This document shows, one piece after another, positions 18,855 to 29,591 of a DNA stretch of 64,000 nucleotides. The DNA is from Hyphomicrobiales bacterium (GTDB taxonomy: Bacteria > Pseudomonadota > Alphaproteobacteria > Rhizobiales > Xanthobacteraceae). The notes under the pieces were generated by a model that made no database searches, was not told where the DNA came from, and saw only the letters and a program-made list of their open reading frames with translations. Each line of letters opens with the position of its first letter. The stretch's first letter is position 1. The position numbers and the translations under genes were made by a program. The DNA lies in the NCBI GenBank assembly GCA_016713235.1, contig JADJPN010000003.1, positions 248,001 to 312,000 of the forward strand, in the 5' to 3' direction.

Positions 18855-20078
18855 ATGAACAAGCCGCTCGTGAAAGAAGCCACCAAACCCGCATCCGCCG
18901 TGTCGGCGCATTGGGAGGATCCGTTCGATCTCGAGAGCCAGCTCACGGACGACGAGCGCATGGTGCGCGACACCGCGCGCTCCTACGCGCAGGAAAAGCT
19001 TTTGCCGCGCGTGACCGAGGCTTTCCTTCAGGAGAAATACGATCGCGCGGTGATGACCGAGATGGGATCGCTGGGTCTGCTCGGCTCCACGCTGCCGGAA
19101 CAATACGGCGGCGCCGGCCTCAATTACGTGAGCTATGGCGTTGCGGTCCGCGAAATCGAGCGCGTGGATTCCGGCTATCGCTCCGCGATGAGCGTCCAGT
19201 CTTCGCTCGTGATGTATCCGATCTATGCCTATGGCTCGGAAGAACAGCGGATGAAGTATCTGCCGAAGCTCGCGTCCGGCGAGATCGTCGGTGCGTTTGG
19301 TTTGACTGAGCCCGACCATGGTTCCGACCCCGGCGGTATGCGCACGCGGGCGGAGAAGACAGCAAAGGGTTACAAGCTCACGGGCGCCAAGCTCTGGATC
19401 ACGAATGCGCCGGTTGCTGACGTCTTCGTCGTCTGGGCGAAGTCGGACGCGGACGGCGGTCGCATTCGCGGCTTTATTCTGGAGCGCGGCATGAAGGGCC
19501 TCTCGACACCGAAGATCGAAGGAAAGCTTTCGCTTCGCGCATCCGTTACCGGCGAAATCGTGATGGAGGGCGTCGAGGTAGGGGAAGATGCGCTGCTCCC
19601 GAATACCTCCGGTCTTGCCGGTCCGTTCGGGTGTCTCACCCGCGCGCGTCTTGGCATTGCCTGGGGCGCGATGGGCGCTGCCGAAGCCTGCATGGCCGCG
19701 GCCCGCGACTACACGCTGAACCGCAAGCAGTTCGGCCGCCCGCTCGCCGCGACGCAGCTCGTGCAGTTGAAGCTCGCCAACATGCAGACGGAAATCGCAC
19801 TCGGCTTGCAGGCAGCGCTACGCGTGACCCGTCTCATGGACGAAGATCGCTGCCCGCCGGAGGCCGTCTCGATCGTGAAGCGTAACAACTGCGGCAAGGC
19901 GCTCGACATCGCACGTGTCGCGCGCGACATGCATGGTGGCAACGGCATCACTGCCGAATACCATGTCATGCGTCACGTGATGAATCTGGAAACGGTGAAC
20001 ACCTACGAAGGCACGCATGATGTTCATGCGCTGATCATCGGTCGCAGTATCACCGGCATTCAGGCCTTCTCGCAGTAA
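18855..20078 (+). CDS. gcdH: Glutaryl-CoA dehydrogenase (acyl-CoA dehydrogenase family)
   Basis: FAD enzyme that oxidises and decarboxylates glutaryl-CoA to crotonyl-CoA in lysine, tryptophan and glutarate breakdown. It has 407 residues from the ATG at 18855, chosen for the GGGGAAA site before it. The acyl-CoA dehydrogenase signatures [15 protein letters not shown] and [17 protein letters not shown] are present, and the catalytic glutamate lies in [10 protein letters not shown] (about residue 385). The TEPDHGSD and YEGTHD wording is that of GcdH rather than of short-chain dehydrogenases. The neighbouring CoA-transferase would supply its substrate. Confidence 0.92.
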   Translation: MNKPLVKEATKPASAVSAHWEDPFDLESQLTDDERMVRDTARSYAQEKLLPRVTEAFLQEKYDRAVMTEMGSLGLLGSTLPEQYGGAGLNYVSYGVAVREIERVDSGYRSAMSVQSSLVMYPIYAYGSEEQRMKYLPKLASGEIVGAFGLTEPDHGSDPGGMRTRAEKTAKGYKLTGAKLWITNAPVADVFVVWAKSDADGGRIRGFILERGMKGLSTPKIEGKLSLRASVTGEIVMEGVEVGEDALLPNTSGLAGPFGCLTRARLGIAWGAMGAAEACMAAARDYTLNRKQFGRPLAATQLVQLKLANMQTEIALGLQAALRVTRLMDEDRCPPEAVSIVKRNNCGKALDIARVARDMHGGNGITAEYHVMRHVMNLETVNTYEGTHDVHALIIGRSITGIQAFSQ

Positions 20079-20089
20079 GTCCGCGTTCA

Positions 20090-21292
20090 ATGCCCGCACC
20101 GCTGGATGGAATAAAAGTACTCGAACTTGCCCGCGTACTCGCCGGGCCGTGGGCCGGACAGATTCTGTCCGATCTCGGCGCGGATGTGATCAAGATCGAG
20201 CGTCCGGGGCAGGGCGACGAGACGCGTACCTGGGGCCCGCCTTATCTCGAAGGTGCGAATGGCGAGGACCTTTCCGCCGCCTACTATCACGCGATCAATC
20301 GCGGCAAGCGCTCCGTGCTTGCCGACTTCACCAAGAAAGAAGACATCGCTCTCGTCATCGCCTTGATCAAGGAAGCCGATGTCGTCATCGAGAATTACAA
20401 GGTCGGCGATCTGAGGAAGTATGGTCTCGACTATGAGAGCGTGAAGAAGATCAATCCGAAGATCATATATTGCTCCGTCACCGGGTTCGGGCAGGACGGG
20501 CCATACGCAAGCCGCCCCGGCTACGATCTCATCATTCAGGCGATGGGCGGCATTATGGACATCACCGGCGAGCCGGACCGCGAGCCAATGCGCACCGGCG
20601 TTGCCTATGTGGACGTGTTCACCGGCTGCTATTCGGCGATCGCAGTGCAGGCCGCGCTGATTGCCCGCATGAAGTCGGGCGAAGGCCAGCATATCGACAT
20701 GAGTCTGATGGATGTGCAGACCAGCGTGCTCGCCAATCAGGCGCTGAACTATCTCGTCTCCGGCAAGGCGCCGCGCCGCATGGGCAACGCGCATCCGAAC
20801 GTGGTGCCCTATCAGGCATTCGAAACGTCCGACGGCTACATGATCATCGCAGTTGGAAATGACGGGCAGTTCAAGAGTTTCTGCGACGTGCTCGGCCTTC
20901 CCGAAGTGCGCGACGACCCGCGTTACGCGAGCAACGGCAAACGCAACGAGAACCGCGCAACGCTTATCCCTACGCTGATGGCAAAAACCAAGGCGCGCAC
21001 CCGCGCCGATCTTCTTGCCGCGCTGGAGAAGGGGAACGTCCCCGCGGGACCGATCCGCTCCATCGACGAGGTGTTCGCTGACCCGCAGGTGATCGCGCGC
21101 AAGATGCGGATCGACCTGCCGGATGCGAGTGTGAAAGGCGGCTCGATCCCCGGCGTGCGCGCCCCGATCACGATGCTGGGCACGCCGCTTCATTACGACA
21201 AGCCGTCGCCCCGCCACGGTGAGAATTCGGAGGAAGTGCGCGCGGCGATAGAAGCCGGCAAGCCGGCCTTTCGCCCGACGCGCGAACGCTAA
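20090..21292 (+). CDS. Class III CoA-transferase (CaiB/BaiF), probable succinyl-CoA:glutarate CoA-transferase
   Basis: A 400-residue family III CoA-transferase, which works as an interlocked dimer with an aspartyl-CoA intermediate. The opening ALELARVLAGPWAGQILSDLGAD-like block, the ENYKVGDL and YCSVTGFGQDGPY motifs and the catalytic aspartate of GVAYVDVFTG are all there. It starts 11 bases after gcdH. In mammals and bacteria a family III enzyme (SUGCT) converts glutarate to glutaryl-CoA, so the pair most likely activates and then oxidises glutarate. The substrate assignment rests on adjacency. Confidence 0.87.
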   Translation: MPAPLDGIKVLELARVLAGPWAGQILSDLGADVIKIERPGQGDETRTWGPPYLEGANGEDLSAAYYHAINRGKRSVLADFTKKEDIALVIALIKEADVVIENYKVGDLRKYGLDYESVKKINPKIIYCSVTGFGQDGPYASRPGYDLIIQAMGGIMDITGEPDREPMRTGVAYVDVFTGCYSAIAVQAALIARMKSGEGQHIDMSLMDVQTSVLANQALNYLVSGKAPRRMGNAHPNVVPYQAFETSDGYMIIAVGNDGQFKSFCDVLGLPEVRDDPRYASNGKRNENRATLIPTLMAKTKARTRADLLAALEKGNVPAGPIRSIDEVFADPQVIARKMRIDLPDASVKGGSIPGVRAPITMLGTPLHYDKPSPRHGENSEEVRAAIEAGKPAFRPTRER

Positions 21293-21549
21293 AGCTGAAT
21301 CGGAACTTCAGCCGCGCCGGGATCAGCGTGCCGCGCCAAGCGATTCAAAAGACTCGATATTTCCGGCCCCGATGAACCGGCGTCTCAAGTCCGCCTGAAT
21401 CGGATGATGAAGCATAGCCGCCACGAATAAATCGGCCTCGCAGGGCTCAAAACTGCGGCAATACGGGCGCTGATTGCCCAAGGCTTACCCTTTGTTAAGC
21501 ACGTCTGCCGAGGATAAAATCTCCGCTTCCAAACTGGTGGTTCCCGCGC

Positions 21550-22359
21550 GTGTTTCGTCTCCGTTTTGCCATTCCGGCCGCACTTGCGGGTCTTGTTTTT
21601 GCGGGCTTCGCTCCAGCTTTTGCTGCGGGTGAGGTCGTCACCGGTGACAGCCTTGGCGTCGGCATTGCGATGGCGTCCGGCCTCGAGAATCGCGCGGCGA
21701 ACTCGATCACTATTCGCGGCAATCGCGCGATCGATCAGCTTCGGAGGATTCGTCCGGGCAGCACCGTGTTCTTGAGCCTCGGCACCAACGATGCCGTCGG
21801 CTCGGTGAAGGGGATTGAGAAGAGCATCGATGCAGTCGTGAACACTGCCAAAGCCTCACGCCTGAAACTTGTCTGGATCGGGCCGCCTTGTGTGATCAAA
21901 CCTTGGGATAAGAACGCGGCTGAACTCGACGGCATCCTTCGCGATCGTCTCGCCGGATCTGGCGTGACCTATGTGAGCATGCGCGATCCCTCGCTTTGTT
22001 CGGCTGCCTTGCGCGGCAAGGACGGCGTGCATTTCAATATGGAAGGCTACCGGAATATGTGGTCGCGCACGGCAGCCGCATCCGGCTATCAGGTCGCGAG
22101 CATCTCGCCCGTTGCGCCACCCATCACGAACGGCAAGAAGCAGCAGCGCAAGGAATCCGTTGCAGCGCCGTCGGCCCAGCCGCAGGAAGCGCCGCGCGTG
22201 CGAACAACGGTAATCGCTGCTTCGCTCATGCCGAGACCTTTGATCGCGGCGCCACGTTCCAATAGTAACCGCAGCAGCATTGCCGGCGAATACTTCTCCT
22301 TCGGGTTTCGCTGGCCGGACACGGTCCGCTCGTCAGGTCATTACTTTCCCGCGGAATAG
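21550..22359 (+). CDS. Secreted SGNH/GDSL-type hydrolase 1
   Basis: A 269-residue exported protein with a GTG start. The signal peptide ends near AFAAG (about residue 26). Block I is VVTGDSLGVGI with the nucleophilic serine, block III is LGTNDAVGS, and the catalytic aspartate-histidine pair is in KDGVHFNMEGYR. The last 90 residues are proline-, serine- and arginine-rich and probably unstructured. This is the first of three consecutive SGNH genes ahead of an MBOAT acyltransferase, an arrangement that suggests attachment or removal of acyl groups on an envelope polymer. Confidence 0.83.
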   Translation: MFRLRFAIPAALAGLVFAGFAPAFAAGEVVTGDSLGVGIAMASGLENRAANSITIRGNRAIDQLRRIRPGSTVFLSLGTNDAVGSVKGIEKSIDAVVNTAKASRLKLVWIGPPCVIKPWDKNAAELDGILRDRLAGSGVTYVSMRDPSLCSAALRGKDGVHFNMEGYRNMWSRTAAASGYQVASISPVAPPITNGKKQQRKESVAAPSAQPQEAPRVRTTVIAASLMPRPLIAAPRSNSNRSSIAGEYFSFGFRWPDTVRSSGHYFPAE

Positions 22360-22362
22360 TCC

Positions 22363-23181
22363 ATGCGTATCCTCCAGTCGAAACAGTTTCCGTTCCTGTT
22401 TGCAGCCACGATTTCGCTCGCTGTGATCGCGCATGCGCAGAATGCGTCGAAGCCGGAGCCTATCCGTATCGCTTTCGTCGGCGACTCGATGGCCGACGGC
22501 TTGTGGCAGGGCGTGACCAGAACGATCGCGAAGAATTCCTGCCTGAAATCCCTGATCGATACCGAGCGTTTCGGCAAGAACGGCACCGGTCTCACGCGTC
22601 TCGATAAATTCAACTGGCCGCGCGAGCTGCTTGCGATCGACCAACGCTATAAAGCGAAAGTCTACGTCGTTTCGGTTGGCCTGAATGACCGCAACCCGGT
22701 CCACGATCCCGATGGGCGCGATGCGCAGTACCGCTCGAAGGAGTGGCCGGACGTCTATCGCGAAAAGATCGAAAAAATGATCAAGAGCGCGACCGGCATG
22801 AAAGCGAGCGTCGTATGGCTCGGCATTCCATCGCTGCGTGACACGGCATCCGACAAGGAAGCCAAAGAAAAGAACGAACTGTACGCGGCCGCGATCAAGG
22901 CGCTGAGCGATCCGTCGGTACGCTACGTCGAGCCGTGGCGCATCAAGCCGGAAGGGGACGACCCCTTTTCGACCTACGGTCCCGGCGAGGACGGCAAGCT
23001 GATCGCGGTCCGGACGGCGGACGGCTCACACTTTACGCCGGCCGGCTATGACCTTTTGGGTGCGTACCTTCTCCCCAAAATTGTCGAAACTCTCCGGCAA
23101 CGTGGCATGGATGTCGATAAACTTTGCCCCGCGAAACCGGACGCGAATCCCGATACGAAGGCGGAAGTCAAGCCGCAGTGA
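22363..23181 (+). CDS. Secreted SGNH/GDSL-type hydrolase 2 (DUF459-like)
   Basis: A 272-residue exported protein beginning three bases after the previous gene. The signal peptide ends near AHAQN (about residue 27). Catalytic blocks: FVGDSMADGLWQG, VGLNDRNPV and TADGSHFTPAGYDL. The wording GDSMADG and the terminal HFTPAGYD fit DUF459-type SGNH proteins found in rhizobial envelope loci. The acidic/lysine-rich last 20 residues look like a flexible tail. It probably acts in the periplasm on the same polymer as its neighbours. Confidence 0.83.
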   Translation: MRILQSKQFPFLFAATISLAVIAHAQNASKPEPIRIAFVGDSMADGLWQGVTRTIAKNSCLKSLIDTERFGKNGTGLTRLDKFNWPRELLAIDQRYKAKVYVVSVGLNDRNPVHDPDGRDAQYRSKEWPDVYREKIEKMIKSATGMKASVVWLGIPSLRDTASDKEAKEKNELYAAAIKALSDPSVRYVEPWRIKPEGDDPFSTYGPGEDGKLIAVRTADGSHFTPAGYDLLGAYLLPKIVETLRQRGMDVDKLCPAKPDANPDTKAEVKPQ

Positions 23182-23221
23182 GGCGGGGGCCAGCACTCGC
23201 TCCTCGAACGGAACGGGTTAG

Positions 23222-24663
23222 ATGACGCGCAGCAAGCGCAGAAAGCCACTCCGGTTTTTGCTGATCGCCTTCGTCACGGCGTTCATCGTCGGCGTGATCG
23301 GTGCGATCCTGACCGACACGCCACCGGTGCCGGAAGCGCCTCGCACGCAGACGCGCGTGGAATCTTATCAAGAGAAGACATCGCCCGAGCCGCCAGCGAA
23401 CATCGCGGAAGGCGAAGGCATGCCGGAAGCTACGCCTCCGGTGCCGACACTGCCGCCGCGAACCCTCGATCCGATCGAGACGCCGCGCAAGGCGTCGCCC
23501 AAGAAAACACGCAGTGCGCAGCGAAAGGGCATTACGATTTTGCAGCTTGGCGATAGCCACACCGCTGCGGATTTCATGACCGGCGAATTGCGCCGGCAGT
23601 TGCAGGCGAAATACGGCGATGGCGGCGCGGGCTATCTGATCGCGGGCCGCCCGCATGCCGGCGTTCGATCCTCTGCGTTTCGTATCAACGCCTCGGAGGG
23701 CTGGAGCTACGAAGCACTCCAGCAGAGCGCGGAGAATTCGAAGTTCTGGCTTTCGGGATTCAATGCCATCGCCAAGGAAGAAGGCGAGACGATCAGCTTC
23801 AAGTCCGAAACGCCCTTCAGCTTCGACCGGATCGAGATTCAGGCGCTGCGCCAGCCGAAAGGCGGCACCATTGAAATCCGGATTGACGGTGCCTTGCAGT
23901 CGGTCGTGCCACTCGAAGGCGACGTGCGCGAACCCGTCGTAATTCAGATGCTGCCGGAACGCGCGGCGGGCGATCGCCTGCGCGAAATCTCGGTCACGAC
24001 CAAGGGCGAGGGGATCGTGAACCTTGCAAGTGTCGCGGTTTACAACCGGCAGGCGGGACTTTCTTACAACAGTGTCGGGTTTCCTGGTGCGACGATCGAT
24101 ATCGTGAACAGGTTCGACGAAGTCATTCTCGAGAATGAATTGCGCCGTTTGAATCCGCAGATCGTCGTGCTCGCCTTCGGCACCAACGAAGGCTTCAACG
24201 AGAAGCTGGACTTAGAACGCTATCGCCAAAGCTACGAGCGCGCGATTACGAAGATACGCCGCGCGCTGCCCAACGCCGCTATCGTGCTGATGGCTCCTCC
24301 CGATGCCGCACGCGGGCCGAAGAAAGAGGAAGGCGAAAGCGAAAAGAATGGGAAGAAATCGCCGCCCGCGAAGGAAGATGGGACCGTGGGGAGTGGAAGA
24401 CCCCCGCCAACCTCAACAATGTGCGTGAGCTTCAGGAGCAGATTGCCAAGCGTTATAAGCTCGTTTACTGGAACTGGGCCTCGATCATGCCTGCGGAATG
24501 CGGCGCGGATCGCTGGGCGAATATGTCACCGCCGCTGGTCGCAAAGGACCGTGTACACTTCACGATGGCAGGTTATCGACAGACCGCCACGCAATTCCTG
24601 AAAGTGTTGCTGCCGGTGATCGAGCAAGTACGCCAGTCCGACAATGTTGTTTCCAACCATTGA
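23222..24663 (+). pseudogene. SGNH/GDSL-type hydrolase 3, frameshifted near its end
   Basis: A membrane-anchored SGNH protein: helix at residues 12-30, proline-rich stalk to about residue 100, then ITILQLGDSHTAADFM (nucleophile), a beta-sandwich insert, and LAFGTNEGFNE. The catalytic Asp-His block VHFTMAGYRQT lies in a different frame, starting after about 24385, and runs to the stop at 24663. One base is missing or two are extra between roughly 24360 and 24390, in a purine-rich stretch. Without repair the protein ends in unrelated residues at 24601 and lacks the catalytic dyad. The corrected end overlaps the start of the MBOAT gene by 20 bases. Confidence 0.82.
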
Positions 24664-26051
24664 ATTTGCGGCGTTCTTCGCGGTCGTTTTCGCGATAACC
24701 TGGCTTCTCAACGAGCGTAACGACCCGAAGAAATGGTTTCTGGTAGCGGCGAGCTACCTTTTATTCCGCCTGGAATCCGAACTACCTCTTTATTCTCTTT
24801 GGTAGCTCGCTTGGTAATTATCTGCTCGCGCTTTGGATGGGCTCGCTGCCAGATGGCAGACAGCGTAAGCTTCTCTTGTGGCTCGGTGTGGCCGGCAATC
24901 TCGCACTGCTCGGTGTTTTCAAATATTTCAATTTTTTTGTCGCGAACTTCTCCAACCTGCTTTCTAGCCTTGGCATCGATGCCAATTTGCCCTTTCTGGA
25001 GGTTGCGCTGCCTGTCGCAATCTCCTTCATCACGTTCCATGCGCTTTCCTATTTGATTGACGTATACCGGCGCGAATTGCAGCCGACGAAATCGCTGGTC
25101 GATATCCTGCTCTACATCAGCTTCTTCCCGCATCTGGTGGCCGGGCCGATCGTCCGCGCGAAGGATTTTCTGACCCAGACTGCGCGGCGCTCGGAGCCGG
25201 AGAGCATCCGGTTGGCTTTCGCGGTCTTTTTGATTCTCGGCGGCCTGTTCAAGAAGGTGATCGTCGCGAACTACCTTTCAACGGACTATGTCGATGCCAT
25301 CTTCCAGAATCCGACCGCTTATTCGAGCGCGGATCTTTGGTTTGCGATGTATGGCTACGCGCTCCAGATTTATTGCGATTTTTCGGCTTATACCGACATT
25401 GCGATCGGCGTTACGAATTTGCTCGGCTATCGCTTTCCGCAAAATTTCAATCAGCCGTATCGCGCGACTTCGGTTCAGGATTTTTGGCGCCGCTGGCACA
25501 TCACGCTATCAGCGTGGCTGCGCGACTATCTCTATAAACCGCTCGGCGGCAGCCATCACGGCGTAGTGTGGACCTATGTCGCGTTGATGCTGACAATGCT
25601 GCTCGGCGGCCTTTGGCACGGCGCGAGCTGGAATTTCGTGATCTGGGGAGCGATGCATGGCGCGGCGCTCGTCGCCGAACGGATGCTGGGATTAACCGGC
25701 AAAGACGGCTCGCGGCGCCTGCCGCCGGTGATCGCGTGGCTGATCACCTTCCACTTTGTTTGCTTCGCATGGATTTTCTTCCGTTCGCAGACATTCGGAT
25801 CCGCACTTGATTATTTCCGAGTTATGTTCTCGTTCGAGAGCTTTGCGCTCACAATGACGCCGCTCGTGGCGCTCATGTTTGTGTTTGGTGCGCTGACGCA
25901 GATCATTCCGGACAGCGTGCAGGAGCGCGCGGAAGCGTGGTACGACCGCACTTCCATCGCACTGAAGATCGCACTTCCGGTTGTCGTAATCTGGCTGATC
26001 GCGGCGGCCTCGCCAGACGGCGTGCCACCCTTTATCTACTTCCAGTTCTGA
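24644..26051 (+). pseudogene. MBOAT membrane O-acyltransferase (AlgI/DltB-like), frameshifted
   Basis: Multi-pass acyltransferase that moves acetyl groups across the inner membrane onto an extracellular polymer. The ATG at 24644 begins MLFPTIEFAAFFAVVF, and the frame changes at a T run at 24759-24762. From there SAWNPNYLFILFGSS leads into the well-preserved body: SFHALSYLIDVYRRE-like, FFPHLVAGPI, the MYGYALQIYCDFSAYTDIAIG core, and the invariant histidine of GGLWHGASWNFVIWG. Repair gives about 468 residues, the normal family length. The SGNH proteins upstream are the expected partners, as AlgI works with AlgJ/AlgX. Its stop abuts that of the minus-strand neighbour. Confidence 0.85.
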
Positions 26052-26288
26052 TTACTTCTTCGTCGCTGACTGGAACTGCTCGCGCATATGGGTGTAGAGC
26101 TGGGGAATGCGCGTGACATTCGCAACCATTTCCACGGTCTGCACAATCGGCGCGGCAACCGGTTGCACGAACTCCGGCAGATAGTCGCGCGACCAGTTCG
26201 AGACGCTTTGCGGAATCGCGAGCCAAAGGATCGAAAGCGTTGCGTAGAGCACGATAGCAGCGTTGCGAAGAGTTTGTGTTGACGTCAT
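26052..26288 (-). CDS. Small single-pass membrane protein, unknown
   Basis: A 78-residue protein with one hydrophobic helix (about residues 10-26) and a soluble tail ending in a lysine pair. I do not recognise a family. It overlaps the start of the gene's upstream partner by four bases (ATG at 26288, partner stop at 26285), so the two minus-strand genes form a coupled pair. Base composition matches the core genome. Confidence 0.6.
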   Translation of the reverse strand: MTSTQTLRNAAIVLYATLSILWLAIPQSVSNWSRDYLPEFVQPVAAPIVQTVEMVANVTRIPQLYTHMREQFQSATKK

Positions 26289-26767
26289 TGTGAGTCGTCC
26301 GCCCGCTCTACGGGATCACGCAGAAATCCGGCTCTGCATCCCGTCACCAGCCAGTACATCGCGCCGGCGACAATGCCTGCTGCCGGATACGCTTTCTCGG
26401 CATTTTGAATGAGCTGGACGCCTTCATCGTGCACGACATCGATCCAACTGGGGATAGGCTGGAACAGAAAGTATGCGCCGATGAGCGCGCCGGCAATTGC
26501 GAAATAAACGATCGTGCGCCAGCGAAAGATTTCAGCGAGCAGGGCCGCGACGAACGCAGGCAAGAACCCTAGCAGCAATGCGTAGCCTGAAAACACGAGC
26601 GTGTGCGCGAACAGTGCGTCGCGCGCTTGTGCTTCGCTGACATCCGCGGGCCGCATCAGCCCGCTGGATTCCACAAGCATTAGCGTTGTGCCCGCAGCAA
26701 GCGCCGCGCACACGATGCCGATAAAGATCATGAAAAAGCGGAAGAAAGCGTAGAGGGGTGCGGGCAT
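26285..26767 (-). CDS. Membrane protein of unknown function
   Basis: About 160 residues from the MPAPLYAFFRFF start at 26767; the frame is open further upstream, with ATG codons at 26797 and 26809, and none has a clear ribosome site. Four hydrophobic helices can be placed (about residues 6-28, 53-77, 82-101 and 135-150 counted from 26767), with an amphipathic VVHDEGVQLIQNAEKA stretch before the last. No family was recognised. The final four bases overlap the small membrane gene that follows it. It may belong to the acetylation locus, but it is convergent with MBOAT. Confidence 0.6.
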   Translation of the reverse strand: MPAPLYAFFRFFMIFIGIVCAALAAGTTLMLVESSGLMRPADVSEAQARDALFAHTLVFSGYALLLGFLPAFVAALLAEIFRWRTIVYFAIAGALIGAYFLFQPIPSWIDVVHDEGVQLIQNAEKAYPAAGIVAGAMYWLVTGCRAGFLRDPVERADDSQ

Positions 26768-26809
26768 GGGAAGAGATTGGTTGCCGTTCCTGAACATATA
26801 TCGAACCAT

Positions 26810-27787
26810 GTGCCGCGCGCCAGAGCCAGCTTTTAGGCAGATTTTGGAAGATGTCCGGGGATCAGATTTGCGGCTTAGGCCGCACGGCCTGCGCAACAGG
26901 GGCGGCTCGGGATGGAGTTCAGCACACAACCGGAATACTCAGTGGGGCCGGTCACAACTGCATTGGCGCCACTGGTTTTGGTTGTGAGCCATACGATGGC
27001 ATCGGGGCCGGTCACTATCACGTGGCGCAAAACATCCGTCAGGTCATCGTTGGTTCCGACGGCGGCGGATTGCCTAGCTAGACTTGTGGAAAATAGGGCA
27101 TCATCCCAACCCGCCCAGCCGAATATTCGTACTGGGACGCAGCCAACTAGGCCTGCATCGAATGTGCAGCAGAAATCGGTTACTTCAAATAACCCACGTT
27201 CTACAAATTCTGCTACTCCTCAAAGACAGCAGAATGTCGTTCGTCAGCAGCAACCGTCCTACTACTCGAGAAGTACCCTCCCTTCATCGTCAGCTGCGGC
27301 CTTTGCCGCAGGAGAGATAATTGGTGCAGTAATTGGGAGTGCGATTTTTCAATCAAACAACACGCCGGAAATGCAGCCTGCTACGGGATAATGGACACAG
27401 CAATAAGTCCGACGGCCAATTGGTCGGAATATTTATGAAGAAACTCGAGCGACACAACGACCGGGCGTTGGCCGATAGACTAATTCGGAATGCCGTCAAT
27501 CCAGTCGTTAACAGAGCTGGCCTTCTTGCTGGAATTCAAGAGCTTGATTCTTTGGGGCGTCGCTAATTGTATGGTTGTCTGTCGGCTGCTGACTTAATGC
27601 GATGAGCAAGCTGAATACTTCGTTAGGACCAAAGTAATTGCTGTGCACTCAAGAATTTCAATTTAGCTCCAAACCCGTTCCCGTCACCGCTGGATTGGGT
27701 CCTGCAAATGCAATAGTCTCTCCGTCACGCTCGTACAAATGTCCGGCTGGATATTGACGACACGACGCTTGTAGTGGTGAGACGCGG
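26810..27787 (+). other. Low-GC junction region without a convincing gene
   Basis: This is where composition falls below that of the core. An open frame at 26912-27391 encodes serine-, glutamine- and proline-rich sequence that ends in a glycine-zipper-like AAAFAAGEIIGAVIGSAIF; an overlapping frame at 26851-27081 is glycine/cysteine-rich. Neither has a clear start or family. At about 27745-27790 the bases encode DIDDTTLVVVRRG, the C-terminal signature of the PP2C phosphatase that is complete at 33255-34105. So a PP2C tail remnant precedes kinase copy A. The rest shows nothing I can name. Confidence 0.5.
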
Positions 27788-29555
27788 ATGACTCCATCGG
27801 CTGACGAGTATCAGGATCTCGGATCCGCGAGCGCTTTTCGTAGATGTCGCCACAGGCTTGCTCGGTACAAACAGACAAGATGGGTCTGCCGCGCGGCCTT
27901 TCTGGCGGGTTTGCGATCACTTACGCAATGCTGTCAGGCAATAGCAAGGTTGCGGTTCGATGTTTCAAATACGAAGTACCGTCCCGCGAGCGGGCCTCAA
28001 GTGATCGCCGCGAAGCTGCGAGAGATTAAAGCCCTTTTTTTTTATTTTGTTGGCCGATTACCAAGCGCAGGGGCTGAAGTACAACGGCGATCATCTGCCC
28101 TGTCTAAAGATGGAATGGGTCGAAGGCGAAACGCTTTCGGTTTATCTCAGAAGGCGAGGTAACGACGCAGCGACGTTCCACGATCTGCGAGAGAAGTTCG
28201 CAGCTCTAGCGGAGCATCTGGAAGAGCACGGCATCGCTCATGGCGATATTCAGGCCGACAACATCATCGTAACCCCTGAAGGTGACTTGAAGCTGATCGA
28301 CTATGACGGGCTCTTTGTCGATGGACTAACCACAAATGATGCCAGCGAAGTTGGTCTACCGGGGTATCAGCACCCCGAGCGTTCTTTATTGCATTTCGGG
28401 CCGAATATAGATCGGTTTTCGTTTGCCCTGCTTGATCTGACGTTCGCGGCGCTCAGCGCCGATCCGTCTTTACGCAAACAGTTTCCTGCGGGCGACCAGG
28501 CGTTGCTCTTTGACCGGGAAGACTACCTCAACCCGAACGGATCAAAACGGTTTGCAGCCGCCGAAGAGATCGAACGTGTCTCGGCTCTTGCTGCGAACTT
28601 CAAGAAGATCTGTCTCGCTTCAATCCTTGAAACGCCCCGGCTCGCAGAGTTTCGAGAAGGCAAAAATATTCCAACGCCAAAACGGAAACCCGTCTCAGCC
28701 AAAACGAAAACAGTTCAACCCGAAGTCGAGAGTATCAAGCGACGCAATGAGGATCTGGGGTTTTGTAAAAAAAGCGCCTCGTACTCGGCGTGTAAAGAAG
28801 ATTGAGCAGGAAGCTAAGCACCCGATCCTTAATTGGATGATCGTGATATTTGTTCTGTCTCTATTGGTATTGGTGCCGATTGGGCTTCAGCATTTCTTCA
28901 CCGACGGCGTTTCCAAGAATAGTCAAACGAACAGTCAAACATCGAAAGAAATTGTGTCGAACGTCGCGCAACTATCCAATATTGATTTGTGTAGAGCAGC
29001 TCTAAACGCGCCGGCTACGGACTGGGTGTTGCACGAGTACTATCGCCAGCATATTGCTGAAGCGAAACGACGCGGCCTGTCGATAGAGGATTGTCAGCGG
29101 AATTTGGGAATGCTGCCAAAAAGCCAGGAAATTCAGCCGGCATTGATTCAGTTAACAAATAATGATTTGTGCAGAGGAGCGCTGGACGGTCCTGGCGAAA
29201 AGTGGGATTCAGGCTCAACCTATCAACAATATGTCGCCGAAGCGAAACGACGAAATTTGTCGATCCAGGATTGCCAACGGACTTTGGGACTGCTGCGGAA
29301 ACGCAAAAAATTCAGCCACAAGAAGGCTCATGGTACGCGATTGCGATTTCAACACCAAATTATAGCGTGGCGGAGCAGCGCGCGAAAAATATAGGACCCA
29401 ACTGGTTCGTATTGAATTCGGGCGACTGTCCGAAATTCACCCGCGGATATTGGATTGCGGTGAGCGGGCCGTATAATTACCAAGGTGCCCAACAGGCGAT
29501 GCTAAATGCTCGCAACGCTGGCGTCCGGGATGCCTATATAAAATCATGCCACTGA
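27788..29555 (+). pseudogene. Kinase-like membrane protein, copy A (frameshifted)
   Basis: Across several frame changes (about 27820-28050, 28775 and 29290) the product is a kinase-like domain, a membrane helix and an exported tail. Kinase landmarks: VAVRCF where VAxK is expected (the beta-3 lysine is replaced by arginine), hinge MEWVEGETL, catalytic loop HGDIQADNI, and DYDG in place of DFG. A helix at about 28838-28890 (MIVIFVLSLLVLVPIGL) is followed by two 45-residue repeats of the form DLCR.AL..., EAKRRGLSIEDCQR.LG and a SPOR-like end (WYAIAIS, NIGPNWFVLNSG). It begins right after a PP2C tail remnant. Near-identical DNA recurs at 34385-34950. Confidence 0.72.
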
Positions 29556-29591
29556 ACATCCAGGGAGGTGAACTGAAAGCGGCAGGCCGCA

